Shown here: piece after piece, positions 44,740 through 52,814 of the stretch | Layout of the letters: every line of letters begins with the position of its first letter | Position numbering within the stretch: the first letter of the stretch is position 1 | NCBI GenBank assembly: GCA_046538075.1 | Contig: JBKHJN010000007.1 | Location: 23,291-87,290, forward strand | Reading direction: 5' to 3' | DNA length: 64,000 nt | From: Desulfobacca_B sp046538075 | GTDB taxonomy: Bacteria; Desulfobacterota; Desulfobaccia; Desulfobaccales; Desulfobaccaceae | Translations under genes and position numbers: made by a program | Notes under the pieces: generated by a model | What the model saw: only the letters and a program-made list of their open reading frames with translations | Database searches by the model: none | What the model was told of the DNA's origin: nothing

Positions 44740-45462
44740 ATGGCTGCAAAGTTCAGGATTTACAGCGCAGTCAGTATCATATTGGTCCTGGTGGCCAGTT
44801 TATTGGTTGGTAGCCCAACCCTAATGGCGGGCGATTCCTATCAAGAGGCGCGCCGGCGGATGGTGGAGCGGGACCTTGAAGGCCGGGACATCACCGATCC
44901 CCGAGTGCTGGCGGCCATGAGCCAGGTGCCGCGGCACCTGTTTGTTGACCCCAGCCTGACTCCCATGGCCTATGGTGACTTCCCTTTGCCCATCCCCGGG
45001 GGGCAAACGATTTCGCAGCCCTATGTTGTGGCCCTGATGACTCAGTGGGCCGAGATCCAGCCGGGGCAGAAAGTGCTGGAAGTGGGCACCGGCTCCGGTT
45101 ATCAGGCCGCGGTTTTGGCCTGCCTCACCGATCAGGTTTATAGCATTGAGTTAAACGAAGACTTGGCCCAGACCGCGGCGGCCCGGTTGGCCAAGTTAGG
45201 GTATTCCCAAGTCAAGGTCAAAAGTGGCGACGGCTACCAGGGCTGGCCCCAATATGCCCCTTTTGATGCCATTCTGGTAACCGCCGCGGCTCCAGAGGTC
45301 CCCCCGGCCCTCAAGGCCCAGCTCCAGGAAGGCGGGCGGTTGATCATTCCTCTTAAGACCTTTGTCGGCTTCCAGATGTTGATCCGTCTCACCAGACACG
45401 GCACTAGCTTCACAAAGGAACGCATCTGTCCGGTCAGATTTGTGCCGTTGGTAAAACCCTAG
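44740..45462 (+). CDS. pcm: Exported protein-L-isoaspartate O-methyltransferase
   Basis: Methylates isoaspartyl residues of damaged proteins with S-adenosylmethionine. The 240-residue protein has the PCMT motif VLEVGTGSGYQAAVLACL, the preceding GGQTISQPYVVALMTQ, and ILVTAAAPEVPPAL. The N-terminus MAAKFRIYSAVSIILVLVAS is hydrophobic and followed by SPTLMAGDS, a likely signal peptide, so the enzyme is predicted to act in the periplasm or at the membrane. The start is uncertain: ATG 44740 has only a distant GAGG; a TTG 39 bases upstream is possible. Confidence 0.88.
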   Translation: MAAKFRIYSAVSIILVLVASLLVGSPTLMAGDSYQEARRRMVERDLEGRDITDPRVLAAMSQVPRHLFVDPSLTPMAYGDFPLPIPGGQTISQPYVVALMTQWAEIQPGQKVLEVGTGSGYQAAVLACLTDQVYSIELNEDLAQTAAARLAKLGYSQVKVKSGDGYQGWPQYAPFDAILVTAAAPEVPPALKAQLQEGGRLIIPLKTFVGFQMLIRLTRHGTSFTKERICPVRFVPLVKP

Positions 45463-45501
45463 ATAGCCTGAAAGAAAATTAGGTGATGCTAAGAATTGGC
45501 C

Positions 45502-45614
45502 CCCCCTCACCCCAGGTTTTTCTCCCGCAAGCGCGGGGAGAGGGATTTAATTTGCAGGTCCCTAAAGTGGAAATTCTTACCCTCTCCCCCTTGTGAGAGG
45601 GTTAGGGTGAGGAA
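45502..45614. repeat. Intergenic repeat element with inverted CCCTCACCC/GGGTGAGG ends
   Basis: The ends CCCTCACCCC (45504-45513) and GGGTGAGG (45605-45612) are inverted, and each half contains a further hairpin: CTCCCGC with GCGGGGAG, then CCCTCTCCCC with TGAGAGGG. This type of CCCTCxCCC/GAGAGGG palindromic repeat is widespread between genes of many bacterial genomes. It lies between the convergent pcm and panE genes and could also end transcription. Confidence 0.65.
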
Positions 45615-45723
45615 GAGTATTAACGGGGGATAGGAGCTTGGCAGGAGGGCAGGAGGCTCTTGGTTCCCTGACTCTCCCCTCAAAATAACTTGATAAAGGC
45701 CCGGAATAATAAAACTTAGCTCA

Positions 45724-46659
45724 TTATTCTGACGAGGGCCGATAGGATTTTTCCAGGGCCCGGATGAGATGGCTGAGGATAGCATTGACCGGGGTGGACA
45801 CCTTAAGACGCTGTCCTAAGGCGACGATCCGGCCATTTAAGGCCTCAATCTCTGTGGGCCGTTGGGCCAACACATCCTGCAGCATGGAGGAGCGGTTGCC
45901 GGCCGTGGCCTGGCAGACCTGGCGGACCCGAGGCAAGGGGTCGGGGCTGATGGCAATGTCCGCGGCCTGGGCCACGGCCTGGGCTTCTTGGACTGCGGCC
46001 GCGGCTACCTCCCAGGCCTCCGGGACTTCCAACAGCCCTCCATTGAGCAGCCGGGTCAGGGCGGTTAAGGGATTGACCCCGACATTGACCAGGAGCTTAT
46101 CCCAGATCACCGCCACAATGTCGGCTACGCCCTGACAATCAAAACCCGCGGCTTGAAACCGGGATACCCATTCGGCTAATTGCTCCGAAGTGACCTGGGA
46201 GCCGGGTGGGATGCCCAGCAGGGTTTTTCCTGATCCGGCATGCCGGGCTCGCCCCCAGTCCAGCAGGGTCACACCATGCATGATTACTCCGGCCAACAAG
46301 CGTTCCGGGCCGACTACCGCCGCCATCTGCTCCAGGTTGCCGATGCCGTTTTGCAGGGTCAGAGCCAATCCGTCCCTGCCCATTAACGGGGGCAAGCTCT
46401 GGGCCGCATTTTTGGTCTGATGGGCCTTGACACTCAAAATGGCCAGATCGCAGGGGCCGACAGCATTGGCCTGACAGGTGCATTTAACCGGAAAATGTTG
46501 TTCCTGACCATCCAGGGTGGTTAACCGGACACCATGGGACTGGAGGTAAGCGGCCCGGTCCGGACGGTAGTCTACCAGCCATACTTCCGCTGCTATTTTG
46601 TGCAACCCGGCCACCAGCAGGCAGCCCAGGGCCCCCGGCCCGATGATAGCAATTTTCAC
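45724..46659 (-). CDS. panE: 2-dehydropantoate 2-reductase
   Basis: NADPH enzyme of pantothenate (coenzyme A) synthesis. The 311-residue protein starts VKIAIIGPGALGCLLVAGL (NADP fold), has SVKAHQTKNAAQSLPPL with the catalytic Lys region, and LLVNVGVNPLTALTRLLNG, with ending NRSSMLQDVLAQRPTEIEAL, all ApbA/PanE motifs. GTG at 46659 is the chosen start because GGAG sits 6 bases ahead; the frame extends 19 codons further without similarity. It is downstream of dnaA on the same strand with a gap of 277 bases. Confidence 0.93.
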   Translation of the reverse strand: MKIAIIGPGALGCLLVAGLHKIAAEVWLVDYRPDRAAYLQSHGVRLTTLDGQEQHFPVKCTCQANAVGPCDLAILSVKAHQTKNAAQSLPPLMGRDGLALTLQNGIGNLEQMAAVVGPERLLAGVIMHGVTLLDWGRARHAGSGKTLLGIPPGSQVTSEQLAEWVSRFQAAGFDCQGVADIVAVIWDKLLVNVGVNPLTALTRLLNGGLLEVPEAWEVAAAAVQEAQAVAQAADIAISPDPLPRVRQVCQATAGNRSSMLQDVLAQRPTEIEALNGRIVALGQRLKVSTPVNAILSHLIRALEKSYRPSSE

Positions 46660-46936
46660 TGTTGTCTCCGCAAGCAGAGTTACAGGGTAAGTAACCCAAA
46701 TCTTTGGCCTAGTCAAGTTGTAAACCCATGGTTGGCTGGAAATTATGCCGGAAAAGTCTAGACTCTAAGGGCAATCAAGATAAAACTTTAGTGGTTAGCC
46801 CATCTGTCTCGGCAATTTCGTGATACCCCTGCCGATCCGGCCCCCAACATTGCCGAAGATATCGTCTTTTTGTGAGGCAAGGCGAGCAAACCCAGGGCGA
46901 GGCAAGGATGCTCGATATCGGAAGAATTTCAGGAAC

Positions 46937-48301
46937 TCACCGCAGCGGTTTGGTGCGGCCGCCGACGGAAGAGCGGTTTTGCAGCTTTTGCTCCAGAAAA
47001 TTCAGTTCCTGACCCAAAGCAGAGGAAACTTTCAGTTCCCGTTCCACCTTATCCAGGGCGTGCAGGATGGTCGAGTGGGTGCGCCTAAAGGCCTGGGCCA
47101 ATTCCTTAAGGGTTTTTTGGGTGTAATGGCGGCAGAGATAAATGGCCAGATTCCGCGACCGGACCAGCTTTTTTTTGCGCGACCGACCGGTTAAGTCCTC
47201 CAGGCTGACCTGATAGACCTTGCAGGTAAGTCTTTGAATTGCCTCCATACTCAGGCTGTCGGTAGCCACCCGGAAGTCGTGTAGCACCTCCTCCGCCAAT
47301 CCTACCGTTATCGGTGCCGGAAGTAGAGCCGATTTGGCCATCAGGCTGTCTAAAGCACTCTCCATCTGGCGGACATCTTGAGTCACATAAGTGGCCAGAC
47401 ATTCCAATACCTCCCGGCAGACCCGGATGCCCCGATCATCAGACTTTTTGGCCAGAATCTTGACCCGGGTATCAAAGTCGGGGGGTTCGATCGGGGTGAT
47501 CACCCCGGCGCTGAGCCGGGAGAACAGTTCTTTCTTGAGGCCGGGGATTTCGGCTGGAACGTAACTACTGGTAAAGACGAGTTTTTTCTGTTGATCGGCC
47601 AAGAAGTCCAAAGTATAGCATAATTCACTCTGGATCCTTTCCTTGCCGCTTAGAAAATGCACATCCTCCAGCAGTAAGATATCGGTTTGGCGGCGGAATT
47701 TTTCCTTAAAGCGCTCCATTTGCCCCTGTCGCAAGGCTAACACCATTTCATTGGTGAAATCCTCGGCAGTCAGATAAAACACCCGATGGTCGGGGACTTG
47801 AGCCTGAATATGGTTGCCGACCGCTTGGGACAGGTGGCTTTTCCCCAAGCCGGGCAAAGAGGTTAAAAACAGGGTGCGCCCATATACCGTATCATTTCGG
47901 GCCAGAGCCTGCGAAGCCTGAAAGGCAAATCGGTTGGAAGCCCCGACGACAAAGTGTTCAAAAGTGAAGCTTTGGTTCAGCCCCCGCCCTGCTCTGGGCG
48001 CCGGCTTGACTCCAGGCAACACCGGCTGGGGCGGCGCCGGCAGGGAAACCTTGCCGGGAGTTCGGTATAACACTTCCAGAGCTAAAGCAACCCCGGGACC
48101 CAAGGTTTGCTCTACCTCTTCTCGGATCATCTCCAGATAATAGGCCCGTAACCAATGTAAAGCAAAGGCATTCGGACATCCCAGCACTAATTCGCCCTGT
48201 GAACCCCGCCAGACCTGAAGCGGTTCGATCCACAGCTTAAATCCTGGGGCTGGGAGCCGGCTTTTTAGCCTATGCTTGATATCATTCCAAGCAGGCTCCA
48301 T
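46937..48301 (-). CDS. dnaA: Chromosomal replication initiator DnaA
   Basis: AAA+ initiator protein. The 454 residues comprise domain I (1-80), a short linker, the AAA+ domain (about 110-330) with Walker A SLPGLGKSHL (148-157) and Walker B ILLLEDVHFL (208-217), and a C-terminal DNA-binding helix-turn-helix (AFRRTHSTILHALDKVE). The sequence is divergent: Glu replaces the first Asp of the usual Walker B and the HTH signature lacks the usual GRDH. The C-terminal domain is complete, so it should bind DnaA boxes. dnaN is not adjacent. Alternative: a second DnaA paralogue, if another is elsewhere. Confidence 0.93.
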   Translation of the reverse strand: MEPAWNDIKHRLKSRLPAPGFKLWIEPLQVWRGSQGELVLGCPNAFALHWLRAYYLEMIREEVEQTLGPGVALALEVLYRTPGKVSLPAPPQPVLPGVKPAPRAGRGLNQSFTFEHFVVGASNRFAFQASQALARNDTVYGRTLFLTSLPGLGKSHLSQAVGNHIQAQVPDHRVFYLTAEDFTNEMVLALRQGQMERFKEKFRRQTDILLLEDVHFLSGKERIQSELCYTLDFLADQQKKLVFTSSYVPAEIPGLKKELFSRLSAGVITPIEPPDFDTRVKILAKKSDDRGIRVCREVLECLATYVTQDVRQMESALDSLMAKSALLPAPITVGLAEEVLHDFRVATDSLSMEAIQRLTCKVYQVSLEDLTGRSRKKKLVRSRNLAIYLCRHYTQKTLKELAQAFRRTHSTILHALDKVERELKVSSALGQELNFLEQKLQNRSSVGGRTKPLR

Positions 48302-48851
48302 TCCCTTTTCCTAATTTTTTGGAGAGATTGGTCGAAGTTGTTAGATCTAAAACAATGGAGTGCAAATTATCCGAGACGCACAGGGCTGTCAAACCCGCTG
48401 ACCCGGAATTAACAATTAGCGGCGAGCGGAATTGACCGCCGCGGTTGGAGTTGGAAACATAACCCTCTGTGGACTAAGAGTTGATTACCAAAGAAAAAAC
48501 AATTTTCTAACACGCTTAAAACATCAGCTTTAGCCGGACAGCGGATAGATTTACTGACCAGCCGCTAGATCTCGTCTTTTCTCTTCTTTCTTCCAGATTC
48601 CATAGCTAACGAAAAAATTTACTGGCAAAATTCGGCATTGCCATGATTTTGAACTGAAAACGGCAAAAGAATTTTTTTGCTCCGGGGCCAGACCTAAATT
48701 ATGCAAAAACACCGGGAAAGGTGCTCCCCTGCAACTGGTGGATTTTCCTCTCAGAGCCGGAACCAATGCAGGTGTGGAAAAGTATAGGTCTTTTTGCCCC
48801 TCCTGGGCGGCCCATCCTTCCCCCCAAGACTGGAGCCAATCGAAACCAAGA

Positions 48852-49037
48852 TTACTCCCGGTGCTGGACCGTGGCCTGGAATGGAGATTCACTCCCTGGT
48901 TCTCCGGAGGCGTGGTCATAGGAATGCTGACCATAAAGGGCGTGTAATCTATGTACCAGCGCCTTCCGTTCTTTTAGCGGCATGGTTAGGTAAAAGTCGC
49001 TCATAATCAAAGTGGCTATGATATATTTGATTTCCAT
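48852..49037 (-). CDS. Possible small protein, 61 residues
   Basis: An open frame beginning MEIKYIIATLIMSDFYLTMP and continuing with KERKALVHRLHALYG. A run GGGGGGG lies only 2-3 bases before ATG, so the ribosome site is poorly spaced. The sequence looks moderately protein-like with no recognised domain. It sits in the long gene-poor region and could be chance. Confidence 0.35.
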   Translation of the reverse strand: MEIKYIIATLIMSDFYLTMPLKERKALVHRLHALYGQHSYDHASGEPGSESPFQATVQHRE

Positions 49038-49480
49038 CTCTCCCCCCCTTGTGGCATTGCTCCCCTTTATTGAAAATTTATGCAATAAACATGCCTTTTA
49101 CAGGATAACCAATTTTTGACCGGGGAAGACCATAAGGCGGGGCTAAGCCCCGAGCTTTCGGCGATTATTGAAATTAGCGATGTGGTATGGATTGATGAAT
49201 AATTTGATTCCCGGGGGCACCGGCAGTGGGCCACTGTTTTTTACGCCCTGTGTCATTTATTCCACCGGAAGAAAATTTTGGCTTTGCTTCTTTCAGCTGT
49301 TAAAGGTGGAACTATCGCCTCGAAGAATGATAAAATCTCTTGACAGGCAAGGACAGTTATGCGAAATTGGGTTAGATAATTGAGACTTGAACCTGCCGAA
49401 GTCTTCTTGTTCGGCAATGTGTTGAAAACGCAGGATTTAAAACTAGCAAGGCAGCAGATAAACAGCATGTAACCAGGATA

Positions 49481-49523
49481 AGCATCTGGTGTAATCCACC
49501 GCGGTTACTGGATGCTTTTTTTT
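49481..49523 (+). terminator. Terminator-like hairpin in the thrS leader
   Basis: Arms AGCATC (49481-49486) and GATGCT (49511-49516), extended by GTAA/TTAC inside, followed by eight Ts. It stands 150 bases ahead of the thrS start. It could end an upstream transcript or be an attenuator for thrS; no T-box motif or leader peptide was recognised. Confidence 0.7.
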
Positions 49524-49673
49524 ATGATGGGCACCGCGAAGCCAGTCCGCAATTATCTGTAAGCTGAAAAATTGGTGTTCACCCAAGAGCAAGTTCTGAC
49601 ATGATACCTAGCTACCGGTTTTTCCAAAAGATTATCTACAAACCGCAAAGCACCCGCTTCCTATGAGTTTGCC

Positions 49674-51638
49674 ATGTCTCAGATCCGGATAAGCCTGAAC
49701 CATGGCCAGACAGCTACTCTGGATTCCGGAGTCAGCGTCGACCAGGCCCTGAAAACCTTGGGGGTGGCCACCAATCGTCAGGTGGTGGCGGCGCGGGTAG
49801 ACGGCCAAGAAGTGGATCTAACTTTTCCCTTGGAACAGGATTGCACTGTTTCGCCGATACCGATCGATACGCCGGAAGGAATAGAAATTTTGCGGCACAG
49901 CACTTCCCATATCATGGCGGAAGCGGTGCGCAGTCTTTTCCCCGGGGTCAAAGTTACTATCGGCCCGGCCATTGAATCCGGCTTTTATTACGATTTTGAT
50001 GCCCCTGAAACCTTTACTCCTGAGGATTTGCCGCGCATCGAGGCCCGGATGCAGGAAATCATCGACCAGGACCTCCCCTTTGTCCGCCAGGAAGTCACCC
50101 ATCAGGAGGCGGTCGAGATTTTTTCCAGGCTGGGAGAAACCTACAAATTAGAGCTGTTAGAGGAACTGAACGAGGAATCGATCAGTATTTACCAACAAGG
50201 GGATTTTGTCGATCTGTGCCGCGGTCCGCATGTGCCGTCGACGGGTTATATCCCGGCCTTTAAGCTGACCAGCGTGGCCGGGGCCTATTGGCGCGGCGAC
50301 GAACGCCAGCCCATGTTGCAGCGGATTTATGGCACCGCCTTCCCCTCTCCGGAAGAGCTGGCCCAATATCTGCACTATCTGGAAGAGGCCAAACGTCGGG
50401 ATCACCGCCGCTTAGGGCGCGAACTGGAGTTGTTTATCATCGAAGAAGAGGCCGGTCCCGGGATGGTGATTTATCTTCCCAAGGGGGCGATGATCCGGTA
50501 TCTGCTCGAGGAATTCGAACGCCGGGAACACCTGAAGCGGGGCTATCAACTAGTCATCGGGCCCCAGATGCTCAAACTGGACCTCTGGAAACGCTCCGGC
50601 CATTTTGAAAATTACCGGGAATACATGTATTTTACCGAAGTCGAGGGCCAGGCTTACGGCATCAAGCCGATGAACTGTGTGGCCCATATGCTGATTTATA
50701 AATCCCGGATCCGCAGTTATCGGGAATTGCCTCTGCGCTATTTTGAACTGGGGACAGTGGAGCGCCACGAAAAGTCGGGCGTCCTGCACGGCCTGACCCG
50801 GGTCCGGCAATTTACCCAGGATGATGCCCATATCCTTTGCACCCCCGACCAGGTAGAGGAAGAGATCGCCGGGGTCATTGATTTTGTCGCCGATGTCATG
50901 GCGGTGTTCGGCTTCCACTATGAGGTGGAACTCTCTACCCGCCCTGAAAAATCCATTGGCACGGACGCCGAGTGGGAACTGGCCACCCAGGCCCTGATCA
51001 AGGCCTTACAGGCTCGGAATCTGCCTTATGAGGTCTGCGAAGGCGAAGGGGCCTTTTATGGTCCGAAAATCGATATCAAGCTCAAAGATGCCTTGAATCG
51101 CCGCTGGCAATGCGCCACCATTCAATGCGACTTCACCCTGCCGGAACGGTTTGATCTGAATTATGTGGGGCCGGACGGCAACCGCCACCGGCCGGTGATG
51201 TTGCACCGGGTGATCCTGGGCTCGCTGGAGCGGTTTTTGGGAGTGCTGATCGAACATTATGCCGGGGCCTTCCCGGTCTGGTTAGCTCCGGTGCAGGTAG
51301 TGCTGCTACCCGTCACTGATCGGGTGCAGGGCTTTGCTGACGCCGTCGGCAACCGGCTGGCGCAGGCCGGGCTACGGGTAGAAAAAGATTTTCGCAATGA
51401 GAAACTGGGATTGAAAGTCCGGGAAGCCCAGCTCCAGAAGATTCCCTACATGATAATCATTGGAGACCGGGAAGTAGCTTCCCAAACCCTGTCAGTTCGC
51501 CAGGTGGATGGCAGCGAAGCAAAAGATGTGAAGATCGAAGAACTGGTCCAACGCCTGCAAAGGGAAGGGCAGATACCGACCACCGTGAAACAATTCTCTG
51601 ACAACACAGGAGGAGGGCATCATCCAGAAGAAGGTTAA
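49674..51638 (+). CDS. thrS: Threonyl-tRNA synthetase
   Basis: Class II synthetase of 654 residues. Domains: TGS (about 1-62), editing domain with HSTSHIMAEAVRSLFPG (the HxxxH type), catalytic core with KPMNCVAHMLIY (zinc Cys), GTVERHEKSGVLHGLTRVRQFTQDDAHI, and the C-terminal anticodon domain. The start ATG has no good ribosome site. A terminator-like hairpin lies in the leader. Its 3' end overlaps the infC start by 20 bases, and the infC ribosome site lies within it. Confidence 0.96.
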   Translation: MSQIRISLNHGQTATLDSGVSVDQALKTLGVATNRQVVAARVDGQEVDLTFPLEQDCTVSPIPIDTPEGIEILRHSTSHIMAEAVRSLFPGVKVTIGPAIESGFYYDFDAPETFTPEDLPRIEARMQEIIDQDLPFVRQEVTHQEAVEIFSRLGETYKLELLEELNEESISIYQQGDFVDLCRGPHVPSTGYIPAFKLTSVAGAYWRGDERQPMLQRIYGTAFPSPEELAQYLHYLEEAKRRDHRRLGRELELFIIEEEAGPGMVIYLPKGAMIRYLLEEFERREHLKRGYQLVIGPQMLKLDLWKRSGHFENYREYMYFTEVEGQAYGIKPMNCVAHMLIYKSRIRSYRELPLRYFELGTVERHEKSGVLHGLTRVRQFTQDDAHILCTPDQVEEEIAGVIDFVADVMAVFGFHYEVELSTRPEKSIGTDAEWELATQALIKALQARNLPYEVCEGEGAFYGPKIDIKLKDALNRRWQCATIQCDFTLPERFDLNYVGPDGNRHRPVMLHRVILGSLERFLGVLIEHYAGAFPVWLAPVQVVLLPVTDRVQGFADAVGNRLAQAGLRVEKDFRNEKLGLKVREAQLQKIPYMIIIGDREVASQTLSVRQVDGSEAKDVKIEELVQRLQREGQIPTTVKQFSDNTGGGHHPEEG

Positions 51639-52128
51639 CATCAACCGGGAGATTAGTGCCCCTGAGGTGCGATTGGTAGGCTCGGACGGGAGCCAGATCG
51701 GCATCATGCCCTTGGGCGAGGCCCTGGACCGCGCCGCGGCGGAACACCTGGACCTGGTAGAAGTTGCCCCCCAGGCCACGCCTCCAGTTTGCCGGATTAT
51801 GGATTATGGCAAATATAAGTATTTGCAGAGCAAGAAAATTCAGGAGGCACGAAAGAAGCAGACCACTATCCAAATTAAAGAGGTCAAGGTCCGGCCTAAA
51901 ATTGAAGAACACGATTTTGCTTTTAAACTCCGGAACATACGCCGCTTTCTGGGTCAAAAAGACAAGACCAAGGTTTCCCTGATCTTTCGAGGTCGGGAAA
52001 TTGCCTATCCGGAGCTGGGCTATAATCTGTTAAAAAAGATTTCCGAGGCCGTGGAAGACATCGGCGTGGTAGAACAGCAGCCCAAATTTGAAGGCCGTCA
52101 TATGACTATGATCCTGGCCCCCAAGTAG
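51619..52128 (+). CDS. infC: Translation initiation factor IF-3, non-AUG start
   Basis: IF-3 binds the 30S subunit and checks start codons. The frame has no ATG at its beginning: family similarity starts IIQKKVNINREISAPEVRLVG, so translation should begin at ATC 51619 or 51622, preceded by AGGAGGAGGG (51608-51617) at suitable spacing. The next GTG (51667) would drop about 16 conserved residues. infC in E. coli uses AUU, which permits autoregulation by IF-3, and an AUC start would act alike. The product of about 169 residues has N- and C-terminal domains, including RIMDYGKYKY and IFRGREI. Confidence 0.9.
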   Translation: MIQKKVNINREISAPEVRLVGSDGSQIGIMPLGEALDRAAAEHLDLVEVAPQATPPVCRIMDYGKYKYLQSKKIQEARKKQTTIQIKEVKVRPKIEEHDFAFKLRNIRRFLGQKDKTKVSLIFRGREIAYPELGYNLLKKISEAVEDIGVVEQQPKFEGRHMTMILAPK

Positions 52129-52170
52129 TTTAATTTTTTAAATAATAATAACCAGCAGATATTGCCAGCC

Positions 52171-52188
52171 GGGAGGCGTTGCCCTCCC
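52171..52188 (+). promoter_or_regulatory. Hairpin before rpmI, possible ribosomal protein regulatory site
   Basis: GGGAGG (52171-52176) pairs with CCTCCC (52183-52188) around CGTTGC, 16 bases before the rpmI start. In many bacteria L20 binds RNA leaders in infC-rpmI-rplT; this stem could be such a site, but no known L20 fold is clear. Confidence 0.35.
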
Positions 52189-52203
52189 TAAGAGGAATCT
52201 AAA

Positions 52204-52401
52204 ATGCCTAAACTCAAGACCCATCGCGGCGCCGCCAAACGCTTCAAAGCCACGGGAAGCGGACGGCTCAAGCGCAGCAAGGCTTTTCATAGCCATATTC
52301 TGACCAAAAAAAGCCCCAAACGGAAACGGCAACTGCGCCAGACGACCTTAGTTGATCAGACCGATATGAAAAGTCTGAAGCGGCTGTTGCCTTATCTATA
52401 A
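52204..52401 (+). CDS. rpmI: Ribosomal protein L35
   Basis: The 65-residue basic protein begins MPKLKTHRGAAKRFKATGSG, the usual L35 signature, and contains KAFHSHILTKKSPKRKRQLR. AGAGGAATCTAAA precedes ATG. It lies between infC and rplT as in most bacteria, and the L35/L20 pair is often under L20 autogenous control. Confidence 0.96.
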   Translation: MPKLKTHRGAAKRFKATGSGRLKRSKAFHSHILTKKSPKRKRQLRQTTLVDQTDMKSLKRLLPYL

Positions 52402-52415
52402 AAGAGGAGGGTGTC

Positions 52416-52772
52416 ATGCCGAGAGTCAAAAGCAGTGTCCGGGCCCGGGCCCGGCATAAAAAATATCTCAGGCTGGCCAAAGGCTACCGGGGCGGCCGGC
52501 GGCGGATGTATCGCTCCGCCCGGGAAGCGGTAGAGCGGGGTCTGGCTTTTGCCTACCGGGACCGCAAGGTCCGCAAGCGGGAATTCAGAAGCCTGTGGAT
52601 CACCCGCATTAATGCGGCAGTCCGCCCTTTGGGGCTCTCCTACAGCCGGTTTATCAGCGGGACCAGAAAAGCGGGGATCGCCCTAGATCGCAAGGTATTG
52701 GCCGATCTGGCGGTTTATGATCCGGCCGGCTTCGCCCGCATCGCCGAGGTTGCCCGGCAGGCTCACGGATAA
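52416..52772 (+). CDS. rplT: Ribosomal protein L20
   Basis: The 118-residue protein begins MPRVKSSVRARARHKKYLRL and has AKGYRGGRRRMYRSAREAVERGL, then RKREFRSLWITRINAAVRP, characteristic of L20. AGAGGAGGG precedes ATG. It starts 14 bases after rpmI. Confidence 0.97.
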   Translation: MPRVKSSVRARARHKKYLRLAKGYRGGRRRMYRSAREAVERGLAFAYRDRKVRKREFRSLWITRINAAVRPLGLSYSRFISGTRKAGIALDRKVLADLAVYDPAGFARIAEVARQAHG

Positions 52773-52814
52773 CGGCTTTTCTCCACTGATTTTCCTTGTC
52801 GGCCAATCAGATTG

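Larger units (their letters stand above)
48302..49673. other. Gene-poor region between divergent dnaA and thrS; candidate oriC
   Basis: A 1.37 kb stretch with no convincing large gene. It is flanked by dnaA on the minus strand. DnaA-box-like sites are few: TGTGGAAAA (48773-48781; reverse of TTTTCCACA), TTATCTACA (49632-49640), and an imperfect TTAGTCCACA (48468-48477, reverse). A stem CGGGGC-TAA-GCCCCG is near 49138-49152, and a terminator hairpin lies at 49481-49523. Box density is low, so origin function is only a possibility. Confidence 0.35.

Noticed and set aside
46855..46915. GATATCG inverted pair and two GAGGCAAGG copies before panE
   Set aside because: Arms are imperfect and short, so no element can be claimed.
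48551..48934. Minus-strand frame of 127 codons between dnaA and thrS
   Set aside because: No ribosome site, no domain, and no protein-like pattern.
49138..49152. CGGGGC-TAA-GCCCCG stem, considered as a tmRNA or rRNA part
   Set aside because: It is only a short hairpin; no other feature of such RNAs was present.
49450..49523. T-box riboswitch before thrS
   Set aside because: The CACCGCGG in the hairpin loop resembles part of a T-box, but the full conserved motif and specifier stem are missing.
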